Shown here: one piece after another, positions 1 to 11,460 of the stretch
Layout of the letters: each line of letters begins with the position of its first letter
Position numbering within the stretch: the stretch's first letter is position 1
The notes under the pieces: generated by a model
What the model was told of the DNA's origin: nothing
Seen by the model: only the letters and a program-made list of their open reading frames with translations
The model's database searches: none
Origin: Paragyromitra xinjiangensis
Lineage: Eukaryota > Ascomycota > Pezizomycetes > Pezizales > Discinaceae
DNA: 64,000 nucleotides
Assembly: GCA_038503065.1 (NCBI GenBank)
Contig: JBCAMK010000002.1
Location: forward strand, 496,001 to 560,000
Direction of reading: 5' to 3'
Made by a program: the position numbers and the translations under genes

Positions 1-1483
1 AAGAGTCGGATCTACGTGCGTATTTTGAGGAGGAGGTGGAGGAGCGTTTGGATTGTACTGGAGGGGGGTAGTTTGAGTCTGCGCTTGACGGACGTGAGGA
101 TTCAGGTCCGGCGAAGGCGTTGTCAAAGATAGAGGATTCGCGGAAGGTAGAGACGGGAGATGTAAGGACAGAGGAGGAGGCGCCACCGGAAGTCGCCCGT
201 GAACCCATTGACCAACGTTTCGAGAGTGCTGAGGGGGGACTGTTTCCATTCTGCTCTAATGGGAGGAAATGCTCTCCCCCGATAAGACCGCGTCGCTTCT
301 TGGGGCGCCTGGCTGTGGGTTTTGAGACGCCCTTTTCTTTTGACGGTGGGACGTGATAATGATGATGGTGAACAATCGTCTGCATAGACGACGGACTGCG
401 TCCAAGTTCCTGGGAGAGCGGCGAACGGTCCCGCTCTATCCTCTGAACGCCTATTTCCTGCAGCTGCTCCCGTAACCTGTTTACCTCTTCCTGTGAAGCC
501 ATCAACATCTCCCGAAGCTCCGTGATCCCAATCTGAAGATGTCCATTCTCCGCCAGAATCTCCTTCATAAACCGACTAAGTTGCGTCCGATCCTGTAGCG
601 CCGTAGGCGAAGAATGGCCAGTCTTCGGATCCACAACCCGTTTCTGCTCCAACCGATCAAGCAAATTCCGAGACCTAGCCTTCTCAAGCGCGTTCTCCAT
701 CTCAATCCTCTCAACCTGTTGCTCCAGCTCACTCAGCGTACGTTCCGCCTTCTTCCAACGCGCGACAGCAGACCGTTCCTCCGCCCTCGTCGTAGTAACC
801 GTATTCCGTAATTCCTCCTGCTCACTCTCCAACACCGCCAGTTGAGCCTCCAACACACTCGTCCTCGCCGCAGTTGCAGAAATCCTTGTAAGCTCCTCCT
901 GCAATCTCATCAGCCACAGACTTCACCCAGCATTACCCAACCTTAATGAAACGTGCAAAAATGTACTTGTATGTAGTCACTCACATGCACAACGTCAAGT
1001 TCTTCCTGGAGCTCACGAACCCGACTCTCGCTCAAACACATGCCGACGTTGACATCCTCAAGCGTGCCGATCAGGTCTTTATTTTCCTCCGTGGTCCGCG
1101 AGTTTGCAATCTCAAGCTCATTGATCTGGTTCTCCAGGGATGCGATCGATAGTGACATTTTATCGCGTTCTCGCTCAGCTTCTGCCATTGAGCTTTCGTG
1201 ACGTCGTAACAAAGCCTACTAACTGTTAGTCACGAAGTAAGGGGGGGTTGGAATGGGTAGAACACCGTACCTGACCCAACGTAGCAGCAGTTTGTACATC
1301 TTTTTCTAGTTCCGCGAGCATGGCTTGGGATCGCCGTGTGAAGGTACAGTCTTCTCGACCGCAACAACACTTTGTTTCTCGTCCGTTGAGGACGGTTGTT
1401 GAGCAGCGTTTCCGGGTGAGGTTTTGGGTCAACGATTCAAGAGACGGTTGATCTTCGTCGGAGGAATACGACATTGTGGACAT
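1..1483 (-). CDS. coiled-coil protein, C-terminus cut by window edge
   Basis: Three exons fit in phase: 1483-1271, 1215-985 and 898-1, and the frame is still open at base 1, so the 3' end is missing. The N-terminus is short and polar, then has a CCCGREDC cysteine cluster (about residues 38-45). From about residue 50 to 260 it is almost continuous coiled coil, rich in E, L, R and Q heptads. The visible C-terminal part is Ser/Pro/Lys-rich and carries a striking HHHHYHVPP motif followed by a basic KKRRG stretch. This layout suggests a fungal cytoskeletal or scaffold protein, but I cannot name the family. The start is the first ATG (1483) of the in-frame exon; a second ATG lies three codons on. 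Exon structure is well supported by phase; function is unknown. Confidence 0.72.
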
Positions 1484-3798
1484 CGAGCGCGTTCCACGGA
1501 GGGGGGCGTGGCAAAATGGACGTGTTTATGGGGTGTGGGTTGCAGGTTTGTGTCAATCGAATTGCTCAGCAGCGTGACGTCGGTCTGGCCTCCGTGGGCG
1601 TTGTAGATAACCGCCGGCAAGGGGGAGTGGGGGGGGGAGTGTGTTGAAAGGCCAGGAGCAATACAACACAGCAGAAGGCAGGCAGGAGAGAAAGAGGAAA
1701 AAAAAATCGTGGGAAGATAAAGCAAGGACGGGAAGGACGCCGTTCAATAGAGGAGCACCTGGGAGGAGGGGAGCAGAAAGAGGATTAGATGCTATAACTG
1801 GACAGTTCCAACTTTTGTTAAGTGATACGGGTTATGATAGGCTCTTTCTCAGGCACACATATGCAGAGGTCATGCAAGAGCAGGCAGGGCAGTGAATTCG
1901 CTACATCGGGTTCGCTGGGCTGCACGATGTCTGATGCAAATGCTGAAGTGGAGGAGGGAGAACCACACCATCGGAAGAGGGGATCTAAGATTGCTGAGGG
2001 TTGTGTTTGGTGGAGGGAATTGGTGTGCTTTTCTTTGTTCGTGAGATATGATAGGAGGGACGACATGTACTCTACTGGTGCCTTACTCTACAGTATTACT
2101 CTCCCTCTACTCCCACCTCTACTCACTGCTGCCACAGCAAACAAACACCAAAAAACGTGGCTTCCTCGGTGGTGGGACAGCAAACTTCTCTCCCTGTCAA
2201 CTAGGTATTCCCGTTCCTGAATGTGCGTCTGGAAACTAAACCCATCTCAGCCCACAACGGGAACCTGTTCCTGGCTAACCAACGGCTTCTTCGCGTCGGA
2301 TCTGAACCACTTGAGACTCCGAGACGGCGACTCTCCACCAATCACAGCTTGACAACCCTTAGGTCTTGGCTATTTTCGCTTTAGCATCACGAGGCTGTAG
2401 AGTACTCAGGTAGAGTACATAAGTCTAGAGCGTGTACCTACTAACCAGCGAGAGATCCTCCGACTGCTGTGTTGTCAACTATGAACGGACGGAGCCTAGC
2501 CTACCAGTGAGCCCATCACCGACTAGTAACTCGCCCGCCGAGTACATGAAATACTGCTGTATACAGTATACTCGGACGATACTCCCCATCACGCACCCCC
2601 ACCAAGTGATAGAAACCCCACACTTTAGATTTGACCTGCCTAACGAGATGATCATCGAGACAAAGTGTGGCGCGGTGATCAGGAGAGATAGGCACAGACC
2701 CCCCCTTATTTCGTCACGACGAAGCACTCGTTCGAGGCATCCCGTCTCTGGTTCACACGACCGGGAATGCTCGTGGGAAAACGCCGCATTGCTGGCTAGT
2801 TCGTCGGCTTAGAGTTAGACAACGTTCCCCATCCTCGCTTGCATTGCGTCTAAAGCTACAATCTTGTGGGCCTTGTCCTACCAGCATTGAGGCGTCTATC
2901 ACGACTTGTAAAACTGTACACGCAAGTCAGAAAACTTATGTAGTCTGCCTAACACCCAAACCAAGAATCCTCCCCGCACGATCCTTTTCCTCTTTTGATA
3001 GCTCGCAAGATTGTGCTCTCTAGCACTACTTTATTAGTGAATTGAGAGATACGGAGGTAGGTGTAAGATAGCATCTATCCCATTGCGGACTCAACCCCCT
3101 CCAACCTGTTTATTTCGGTAACACAACAGCAAAAATTAAACGAAAAATTCTATAAAACCCCTTATCTCGCGATATCTCTGTTTCCCCCTTTCTTCTCCTT
3201 TCTTTCAGAGCGCAGCAGCGACCCGTTGCCCCACAGCATATCGGTTAAGTATGGTAGCGGCTGCGATGTCCTGATGGGGCACGGATGTTTCTGGGTATTA
3301 GACTACAATCGCTTCCCCATGGATTCTAGAGGCTGAAGTAAGATTTGCGCAATCTGGGGGATTTTCTCGACTTTTGTTTGCAGGTGGTGGTAGTTTTCGT
3401 CCAATTTCCGCAGTCTTCTGGATCACCGATTAATACGTGCCCCAAGATTGATCCAGAAATTCCTTGCTGCGGTAGCCTCGTGAAGTATATGTGTGACAGC
3501 TAAGTACTATATGTACCGCTAGCTGCAGCAACAGCCGTACCTAGATCGAGCATTTCAGGCACCCGATTACCCGCAGGGCGACAAAGCCCCCCATGCGGCC
3601 CAAACAATCATTGACCCTGGCACATGCTCGTGGCGTCGAAACTGAGGCGTCCGTACCGCCACAGCGTCATGATTCCCGTGGCGACATCCTCACGACGCGC
3701 TCCACGAACAGCCTCAAACACGGGGCCCCATACAATTCTTACCGAATCAACCTTCACCGCGTCAGTCACAGCTTATTCGTGTTTCCAATACGGCTTCC
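1484..3798. other. intergenic region between divergent genes
   Basis: This stretch separates the coiled-coil gene (-) from the unrecognised gene at 3799 (+) and should hold both promoters. Small ORFs occur, for example at 1822-2220, but they have no recognisable composition or motif and I do not support them as genes. There is a pyrimidine-rich tract near 3180-3210. I see no RNA gene or repeat. Confidence 0.5.
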
Positions 3799-5266
3799 AT
3801 GGAAGATGACGTCCTCCCGGTATCCGCTGTGACCAATCGATCTCCTCGGAAGGCATGGTCAGATAGTAAAGCCTTCCGTCGTCTCCAGCGTGAACTACGA
3901 GGTGGCGACCTGAGGTGGGATCCACGCTTTTATAGACCTGCGGGGGTGTGCTGTGAGACGCTTGATAGGAGTGAGAGGGTGTTTTGGGGGGTGGCTTCCA
4001 AGAGGGTCTTGAAGACTGTTAGGATTGAGTTGATGCATGGACAGCAGCAACTCAGGGATTATATCGTATGTTAAGGCTGCAGTTAAGATTGGTACCCGTC
4101 TAACGGATTTCTAGATCCTCGGCGAGAAGCCTACCTACCCTCATTACTTGGTCACGATTCGCCGTCCTCTGAGTGTTTTGTTTTCAGCCAGCAACCTGCC
4201 GGATGATAGGTTGAAGAGTGGGTGTATATCCTATTGGGCCATCAACCTCACGTCTAGCTCTATCAAAGAAGTCGATTTCACAGACTACTACGCTAGCTCC
4301 TCTCGCCTCTTTGACTACTCCTTATCCGCAGCATTCACAGCCTGGGACGTCGATCACGATAAAGTCGCGCAGGTGCTTGTGTGGGATTTCGCAGTTGATG
4401 GGATGCTACGTCTATTCAGTACGGACCACGTCGTCCGACAGAAGCTAGAGTTCCGCTACGGTGCGCAGAGCGTCGTAGTGGATAACGAGGATGCTATAGA
4501 AACACATACACCCGTTGCTATAGGAGCATGTTTTGCCGGTCTACCAGGAACGCAGGAAGGCATTTGCGTGAGGTTATTGTTCCCTAATAAGATGGTTCTA
4601 TACGAGCCATTCGGAGGCCAGAAGCAGTTTGAATTCAGAGAGAACCCATTCTGGACCACCGCACCGGAAACATTCTTACCCACAAACAAAGATGATAGCG
4701 ATGAAACAGAAGATGAAAGCCACAAAACCCACTTCCACACCCCTCTCGTCACCACAATAGACCTCTCGCGAATCGCGTCAGCTCACCTTAAGACCGTCTT
4801 GAAATCCTACGCTGATATCCCCCCTAATTTCACATACCCATACTCCGCCTTCGTCTCCACGCAGCGTCCGGTGCGTTTCAGGGTAGGTGAGCGCCAGCGG
4901 TTCGATCGTAGATGTGCGCTGGGCTTTGGCGCGATTGAGTCTTGGTCGAAAATGTATCATCTGTTTATTATTGTACTGGATCCTGCTACGCGGACGCATA
5001 AGATATTGGTTGCGAAGGCGTTTTCGAGTAGTGTGGTTTTTGGTTGGAAGAATATGCATGCTTCGGGGGCGGAGCGGTTGTTTAAGAAGGCGTTGGCTAG
5101 GGTGGTCAGGGTGGGGGGGAGACATGATTGTAGGGTTGATTGTGAGCCGTTGGTGGAGGGGGTGAAGGGCTTGGTGAGGTATGAGAGTTGGGCGGAGGTG
5201 GTGGAGGTTATTGAGATGGAGGAGGAGGGGATAGCGTTGGCGGGGTGGGGTGTGCATGCGTGGTAG
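3799..5266 (+). CDS. unrecognised conserved-looking protein, 472 aa
   Basis: Two exons join in phase: 3799-4065 and 4115-5266, around a 49-base intron (GTATGT...TTCTAG). The ATG at 3799 opens the first exon. The protein looks globular: mixed hydrophobic and charged segments, no signal peptide, no clear membrane span, and one acidic loop (DDSDETEDE) at about residue 270. The last third of the coding sequence switches to GTG/GGG-rich codons. I do not recognise a family. Alternating beta-like blocks between residues 95 and 250 could be a repeat fold, but that is only an impression. Coding status rests on the long uninterrupted second exon (383 codons) and the clean intron. Confidence 0.7.
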
Positions 5267-5816
5267 GGGAGTTTTGTTTGATTGTGGCGTTTGTAAAGTA
5301 TTTATTTGCTTGGAGTTTGGTAGGCTGTCTATGGAATAGCTGGATTACGGCGTTTAGAAATTGCTTTTGTACTATAGCTAGAGTCGAAAAGTAGTTTTGT
5401 ATAACTTGAACTATGGTACTTTCTCGTTGATGCTTGATCTGTTCGGTTGTGAGCGAGCCATCTCGTCGTCTAAGCATTCTTTATTCATAGTAATGGTAAT
5501 ATTTGCGTGGAGTTGATAAACCATAGACACATTCACAAGCACAGGAACTAGGCTTCATTTAGTCTGAGGGAAGAGTTTCGATGTTCCCGTTATAGGGCAC
5601 AAAAATGACTGGGCGTAGTACATCTGGAAGGGGAAAGTCCTATGGGAATCTAGAAAATAGAGAGCTTTGGAGGTACATTTCCTCTGGGAGGCCCGGGGCA
5701 CTGGACTTGGAAGCCTGTGTTTCGACGAATATTCGACGCCGGTTTTTTGAAATCTAGTGAATACTGGATCTAATTATCGCGAGGGGAGCTTGAGCTTGAG
5801 CTTTAGTTACAATCAG

Positions 5817-5838
5817 GCACTACATGTACATGTAGTGC
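5817..5838. repeat. perfect 22-bp palindrome containing overlapping TACATGTA
   Basis: The 22 bases read the same on both strands: left arm GCACTACATGT, right arm ACATGTAGTGC, no spacer. It lies about 550 bases downstream of the 3799-5266 gene and includes two overlapping TACATGTA octamers. Confidence 0.85.
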
Positions 5839-5910
5839 TGGAAATACAAACAACACTTGACCCTGCAGCCGGTTTCTGATATGTAATAGCACGGACCTTA
5901 ACTCTGGAAG

Positions 5911-5933
5911 CTACATGTATTAGATACATGTAG
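5911..5933. repeat. inverted repeat, 10-bp arms with 3-base spacer
   Basis: The arms are CTACATGTAT and ATACATGTAG around TAG. This is the second TACATGTA dyad within 100 bases; a fifth copy of the octamer follows at 5998-6005. It may be a binding site for a dimeric factor or a small cruciform-forming element. Confidence 0.8.
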
Positions 5934-7820
5934 TTGGGCCCAACGAAATGAGGCTAGGTATGTTGGCTCAGAATTCCAAGAAGTGCTCATAGAATGGTAC
6001 ATGTAGCTTCGTAATTTCGCAAACAAAGATTGAGTCTAGTCACGGGACTAGGCTATCACCAAACGTCACCCGGCACCTCTCCCAACTCTGAAAAACATTC
6101 TTCCTTCACCACCAGCCTACAACCACTGTTGTCGCAACAAAATCCCCTCAAACATCCAGCCGCAGAACTCTCCTCCAGTGGTCATATACCTATCGTTAAA
6201 ATTGGGAATGGCTTCTGCGGAACTAGAAAGCTGTCCTTAAGAAGCCTTTGCAGTTATGCTGATCATGGCAATCAGACGGCTTCTTCTCTCTGCATGGCTG
6301 CAAGGTTTCTAAAGAATTTCAAGCTGTTCCTAAACAGACAATTGGAGCTGTGGAAATAAGTTTCAATGTTCAAGCTACGAAGATTCTTTGCGATGTGAGT
6401 TATTCAGCGAGCACATCAACCCCCTCAATATCTCATATCTCCTTGTGCTGACACCCGCGGGCTACACCAAACAATACCACAGCTAATATTCTGCCCCACT
6501 TTCTTCATGCCATAATGAAAAACATAGCCCATCGGAAATTATTTCCGATAATTTCGAGTTCCCGGTGGTGATCACCAAGATTTTAGGTGGTTCAATAATC
6601 GTCTACACCTTCACGCCCTTTATAGTCGGCTCCTTGGTCTTTCAGGGGACTTCCACGAACGAAGGCGCCCATGGGGCAAAGGTGTTTAAAAGGAAGGCAA
6701 AGAAGTGATGAACCTACAAGTCCAGACCTGTATCTCTAACCCTCTGATTTGCTTCAAAGATCTTCTCATCTCCAAAGTCTCTTTAGACGACGATATCTCG
6801 TCGTTCGTTTTCAGGTCTCTTGGTTCTCCCTGCACCGGACGATACCTTAATGTCTACAAAGTTTTAACATGTCTTCGAAACACCGGCAAACTGAATAAGC
6901 TGGTTAGTTAGAGGCCCAGCTCTCAGAAGAGCAGGAAAGAGCTTCAGCACCCAAGCCGTCAGTGCGATGCTTTACAAACCGAGGCCAAATTTCTCAGAGA
7001 ACTCGCAGGGGAGAAGAAACGATACAGAACGCCTTGTTTGCCGTGAAGACGAGAGAGAGAATAATGAGGGAAGTAAAGAGTAGAAGAAAAATGGAAGGTG
7101 ATGCCAAACATTTTAGCATGCTCAAGCAGCTCCCAGACAAAGGCAACGGCCCTAACAAAAACATCGACAATTTTTTCATCTAAATGTGAAGTTCCCAGGA
7201 CTTTCTCAAAGATCATCTCAAATATTAGCAGAAAGATATGATTAAGCTTACGGAAACCTTTAGGAACGATACCACCGCAGAGCGTATACAACCAGGAAAG
7301 GAGAATGTTCTTGATAGGGTTGCTTGCTTTACCATCTCATACACAGCAAACATTGCTTTGGCGGTAACTTCTAATTACAAGGAGAGCAGAGGGCAAGCCC
7401 CTAGAATGATTTCAAAACGCTCACTCCCTTTTACTGTTACGGCAGCTGTAGCAACACCTGTTGCTTCCCTGGCAAGTCCATCGGTTCGCAGAACGATCAC
7501 TGTTATAGTGACGTCGATTTCCTACCAAATTTCTTGCGGTCTGGTGCATTCAAAGGAGGAGGAGAAGCAGAGGATTTGGAGCACGATGGTGAACAGGACG
7601 AGCGCAGCTGTGAGGGTGGAGACAATGGTGTAGGTGTGGATAATGAAGTTAGGATTACCAGGGGGGCAAAAGTGCGGGTGATATGTGTGAGTTATTGATG
7701 AGGGTCAATACCTCTACATGATCCATCTATCATCAATCGGGGATGGACGCCGAGACAGGGAGGGGTATGGAGGCTGGAGGGGGGAGATATGGATGTGTGG
7801 GGTAGTGCGGAGGGCGGGCT

Positions 7821-7872
7821 GGAGGAGGAGGAGGAGGAGGAGGAGGAGGAGGAGGAGGAGGAGGAGGAGGAA
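7821..7872 (+). repeat. (GGA)n microsatellite
   Basis: About 17 uninterrupted GGA units lie on the + strand. On the - strand it produces an artificial poly-serine ORF, which I do not regard as a gene. Confidence 0.9.
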
Positions 7873-8346
7873 AAAGGTCCCCAGACCCCTCCAGCTAATC
7901 CTACTAACCCAACTTGGAGCTCCGTTGCTCTTGTTCCCCTAGCCTGACTAACACCCTCCACCACCGTAAAATCCCTGGCGTAACTCTCAGAGCATGGGGC
8001 TCACTTGTCTCAGAAAGAATCACCCACTCTCGCGGCGCCAAATTCTCGCGACACCAAAGAACACGGTAAACCCTATTCTTTAATTACTATTTACTATGTC
8101 CTCTCCCAACCACCTATCCTCCCTCGATCAATTACAACTACCTCCTCCCTCCACCTTCGACCCCGACCAACCAACGGTCCCCTCCACTCATCGTTCCCGT
8201 GTATCGAGCTCAGCGAGTGGCTCAGCCCGCTCATTCTTCTCGGTATATCGTTGATCAGTAAGTGGTTCTACCAGCCACCACATCGTTCTCGGCTTCTCGG
8301 CTTCTCAGTGATCGATTCCACTGACCTCCACCGGCCCTCCGCACCC

Positions 8347-8379
8347 GAGGAGGAGGAGGAGGAGGAGGAGGAGGAGGAG
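8347..8379 (+). repeat. (GAG)n microsatellite
   Basis: About 11 GAG units lie on the same strand as the tract about 0.5 kb upstream. In translation it yields poly-Glu or poly-Pro, giving spurious ORFs on both strands. Confidence 0.9.
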
Positions 8380-9660
8380 GCGGGGACAGATAAGGCATGG
8401 TGGGATGGTGCAGTAGAGGATATGCTAAGGGTATAGGCGGGTATAAGAGAGAAGACGGAGTTAGAGGCAGGAGGGCTAAGGAGACCACATGGAGGGGGAA
8501 CTACCAGATGGTAGTTAAGGCGTCGTAGGGATAGTCATTCGAATATAGGTAAGGATGAAGACAAGAGTGGGAGTAGCGATAGCGAGTGAAAGATGTGAGT
8601 GGGGACAAGCCCAACTGCCAGATAATACGAATTTCCTAAGTATTCCTGACATAACCACTATATATTCCCCATACCATGGAGTTTTGTCAATCTCATAATT
8701 CCCACGAATGCATTATCTCAGAAACGAATCTCATGGCTAGAGGATTTGTATTACTTCAACCCCAGAAAACCAGGTCTCTAATGTTTGATTCGAACTATCC
8801 TTGTCATTTCCTGTTAAAAAAGCATCGCGTCTCTCTAAATCTCTCCTAATGATCAGAATTAGAATGATAGAACCAGGCTCCAACTATTAGAAGTGCCTTC
8901 AGAGGGGAGATACAGCTGCCCTTGCTGCCTAATGTTGGAAAATACTCCCTAACAGCTACAGAGCGCTTCACACGGTAAACAGCGTACCGTATGAAAGCAT
9001 ATGGAAACAGGCCCGAGAGAAGTATCTTTGTGTATCTCGACCCTAGCGATCTCCCTATTGAGAGTTCAATCAGCTAAGTCTTGATCACACGTTATAAAAG
9101 GCATGAAGGTAAATACTTAATGTATTAATCAACCAAGTAATTAACCTGAAGGCGAAGGGAAAACCGAGTGACATCTTATGCGTGTTAAATAAAAATGACA
9201 GACAGACAAATAGATTCTCTGTGAGATACATTGAGTCTTCAGGCTATGGTATGAAGTAGAGTTGAGCTAGATCTAGACTAATATACGGCCCAGAGCGTTG
9301 ATAGACATAAAGTGGGGTTGCAGCAGTTTGAATCTACACCATATCAGTAATGATGCTTAACATCAGTCTTGTTCCTAGCCCTATACTGTGCAGCTTGCAG
9401 CTTAACACGTTATCTAGCACATTTATCACAGCACTATAATCACCGTCTCACTCGCTTTTACAATCATCCTTGAAATTCGCTGTTATTGAGATCTAACCTG
9501 ATCTCACTACAGCCGATTACTATTGTTCACAAACCTGCGTATAATACATACAGCAAATTTATGCTTACCGCACCAACGCAGAATGCTTACCATTATACAT
9601 ATTTGCGTAATGAGCGCCGTATGGATACGACCATCCACGCCCTAACCAGGGCATCTACAC

Positions 9661-11460
9661 TTAATCCCTGTCCTCCGTAAGATCAATCACTGACACCTGC
9701 GACAGCGCCAATGTCATTGACATATCACACCCAGGATCCTGAAACGGCTCCAACGCCCCACTACCAACCCTCCGTTTCTTCCGCTCAGCACCACCCACTT
9801 CCTCACTAAACAACCTCTTCCCATTCCCAAAATCAGCATCGACCTTACAATCCCCTAAATCAACTCCCAACCCATCCTCGACACTCTCCTCACCCAATCC
9901 CTTCTCCCACTCCTCCAAAACCCTCAACATCTCCACCAACCGCGGCCTTCTCTCCTCTAACCCTTTCCCTACAATCTCCAAAACTCCACTCGGAACCCGT
10001 CCCCTCGCCTTCCTCCACATCGGCGCAGCCACAGGAAACCACTCAGGACCCAACTCACTCAAACACCCCTTCCCTTCAAAAATACACCACAAACAGCACG
10101 AAAGCATCCACACCATCGCCCTCTCAACCTCTGCGTCACCAGCATGTCCCCAAAACCCCCTAACCTTCTGCTTCTCTATCCCCAACTCCGAATTCACCCT
10201 TCCAGGATCCAGAATATTCGCATTCGAGAAGCGCCACGAAAACACCTCTTCATGGAGTCTATAGCACTCCGCACCCCTCGCACCCCTCGGGACAATACAC
10301 GGATGCGGCGCACACACCGAGCACGGCTTTCCTAGGGCTGGTCGAGCCCCGAGACGATACTTTGGACCTGTACTATGGGTGAATGGCTTCCGTGCTGGCT
10401 TAGCGTTTAGGACTTCCGGCGGCGTATACTGTATCCAGGTCCCTGCGAGTTCAAAGTCAATTAAACGTAAATCACCTGCAGCGTCAAGAACGATGTTGTC
10501 CATTTTAAGCGCAGTATGCATTCCGGGTTTACCGGCGATACCACCGTGGGTGAAGACGTGAAGCAGTGCGGAGGTTAGCTGGCGTGCCCATTTTGCTTGG
10601 GTGGTGAGGGGTGGGGTGGGGTTGTGCTGCATGTAGCTTTTGAGCGTTCCGCCCTGGTAGAAAGGTGTCAGGAATGCTATGATTGGGTAAGTCAGCTCAG
10701 AGCAATAGGGCGATGCCGGATCAAATGGGTTGAATAGCGAGAACGCGGTCTCCTTGGTAATGAGATACACCGGCCGTTCAACGATATTTGGATGCGGTGG
10801 AAGCTTTAGTAGTGTTCGGATCTCATGGTATAAACTACAGATGTTCCGATTAGTCTTGAGCGCATAGGGCATCTCCGGCTCCCCACGCACAGAAACCAAT
10901 GCAACTGTATCATGTAGCCACGCCTTTAGAAGTACGTCCTCTAGTTTTAACACTGGGGGCATCTGTGCAGCGTCTAGTCCCCAGAAATTCCGTAATACAA
11001 CTAGGGAGCGCGTTTTGGCCTCCCAGTCGCAGCACCATTCGGTTAATGTAGTCAATCTTCGGAAGTCCGGTTCGGTGGAATCCCAGCTAATGTCGATACG
11101 GCAATTATTGAATGGCAGTGGAACGTATTCACTAGCAAAATCGAAACTTTTGTCCGAGGTGATGTTGGTTAGGATCTTGAGAACATTCTGGTAGAATTTG
11201 GATGTGGCGAGGCTGGAGTCTTTGATGAAGCCGTCGGGGATCCCATCGATGTGGATGTGGACTAGGACATCACCTTGGATGTGTATGGGAACGAAAAGAG
11301 GATAGGTGATGAAGTGGGGCTGAGCATAGATTAGTGGACCGTGGCGGCCGTAGATTGTCCAGGAGCCGTTTGAGGGGAAGATAGTGGTTAGAGGGGAGAA
11401 GATAGTAGGAGTGGGCGTTGAAGTATCAAGGTCCATGCCGGATATACTAGAGTGCTGCAT
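9661..11460 (-). CDS. degenerate protein kinase-fold protein with C-terminal SUMO-interacting motif, 599 aa
   Basis: A single uninterrupted exon encodes 599 residues. The middle (about 185-480) has the order of a protein kinase fold: an AxK-type lysine (ALK, K202), the alpha-C glutamate (YHEIR, E213), a catalytic-loop counterpart and a magnesium-loop counterpart. The HRD motif is replaced by H315-T-A, so the catalytic base is missing, although L-K-x-D-N follows as usual. DFG reads D335-F-E. This argues for a pseudokinase or an atypical enzyme. After a Cys/His-containing insert (about 385-400) the C-terminus has a basic AERKKRR patch (possible nuclear signal) and ends in SVIDLTEDRD, a classic SUMO-interacting pattern with acidic flank. 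The N-terminal 180 residues are unrecognised. The substrate is unknown. Confidence 0.75.
   Translation of the reverse strand: MQHSSISGMDLDTSTPTPTIFSPLTTIFPSNGSWTIYGRHGPLIYAQPHFITYPLFVPIHIQGDVLVHIHIDGIPDGFIKDSSLATSKFYQNVLKILTNITSDKSFDFASEYVPLPFNNCRIDISWDSTEPDFRRLTTLTEWCCDWEAKTRSLVVLRNFWGLDAAQMPPVLKLEDVLLKAWLHDTVALVSVRGEPEMPYALKTNRNICSLYHEIRTLLKLPPHPNIVERPVYLITKETAFSLFNPFDPASPYCSELTYPIIAFLTPFYQGGTLKSYMQHNPTPPLTTQAKWARQLTSALLHVFTHGGIAGKPGMHTALKMDNIVLDAAGDLRLIDFELAGTWIQYTPPEVLNAKPARKPFTHSTGPKYRLGARPALGKPCSVCAPHPCIVPRGARGAECYRLHEEVFSWRFSNANILDPGRVNSELGIEKQKVRGFWGHAGDAEVERAMVWMLSCCLWCIFEGKGCLSELGPEWFPVAAPMWRKARGRVPSGVLEIVGKGLEERRPRLVEMLRVLEEWEKGLGEESVEDGLGVDLGDCKVDADFGNGKRLFSEEVGGAERKKRRVGSGALEPFQDPGCDMSMTLALSQVSVIDLTEDRD

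Larger units (their letters stand above)
5267..9660. other. gene-poor region
   Basis: About 4.4 kb lie between two genes that end toward each other (+ gene ending 5266, - gene ending 9661). It holds palindromic TACATGTA dyads (5817-6005) and two purine microsatellites (7821-7872, 8347-8379). Several short ORFs (for example 6030-6359, 6962-7183, 7238-7633) have mixed hydrophobic or basic composition but no domain I recognise, and neighbouring frames look equally plausible. They may be remnants of decayed genes. I cannot support a functional gene here. Confidence 0.5.

Noticed and set aside
1822..2220. 132-codon + strand ORF
   Set aside because: It lies in the divergent promoter region, and its neighbouring frames have ORFs of similar size. 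No domain or intron support.
4778..5257. 159-codon ORF on the - strand
   Set aside because: It lies wholly antisense to the second exon of the 3799-5266 gene and its His/Pro/Arg-rich composition is the usual shadow of GTG/GGG-rich coding sequence.
6030..6359. ORF with an IGNGFCGT stretch resembling a kinase glycine loop
   Set aside because: The remainder of the frame does not continue as a kinase, and a neighbouring frame looks equally coding-like; at most a decayed remnant.
7692..7964. - strand ORF with a serine run
   Set aside because: The serine run is the (GGA)n microsatellite read on the other strand; flanking residues show no protein-like pattern.
8005..8436. 143-codon + strand ORF ending in poly-Glu
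   Set aside because: The poly-Glu comes from the GAG tract and the remainder is Ser/Pro-rich low complexity with no splice context or homology I can see.
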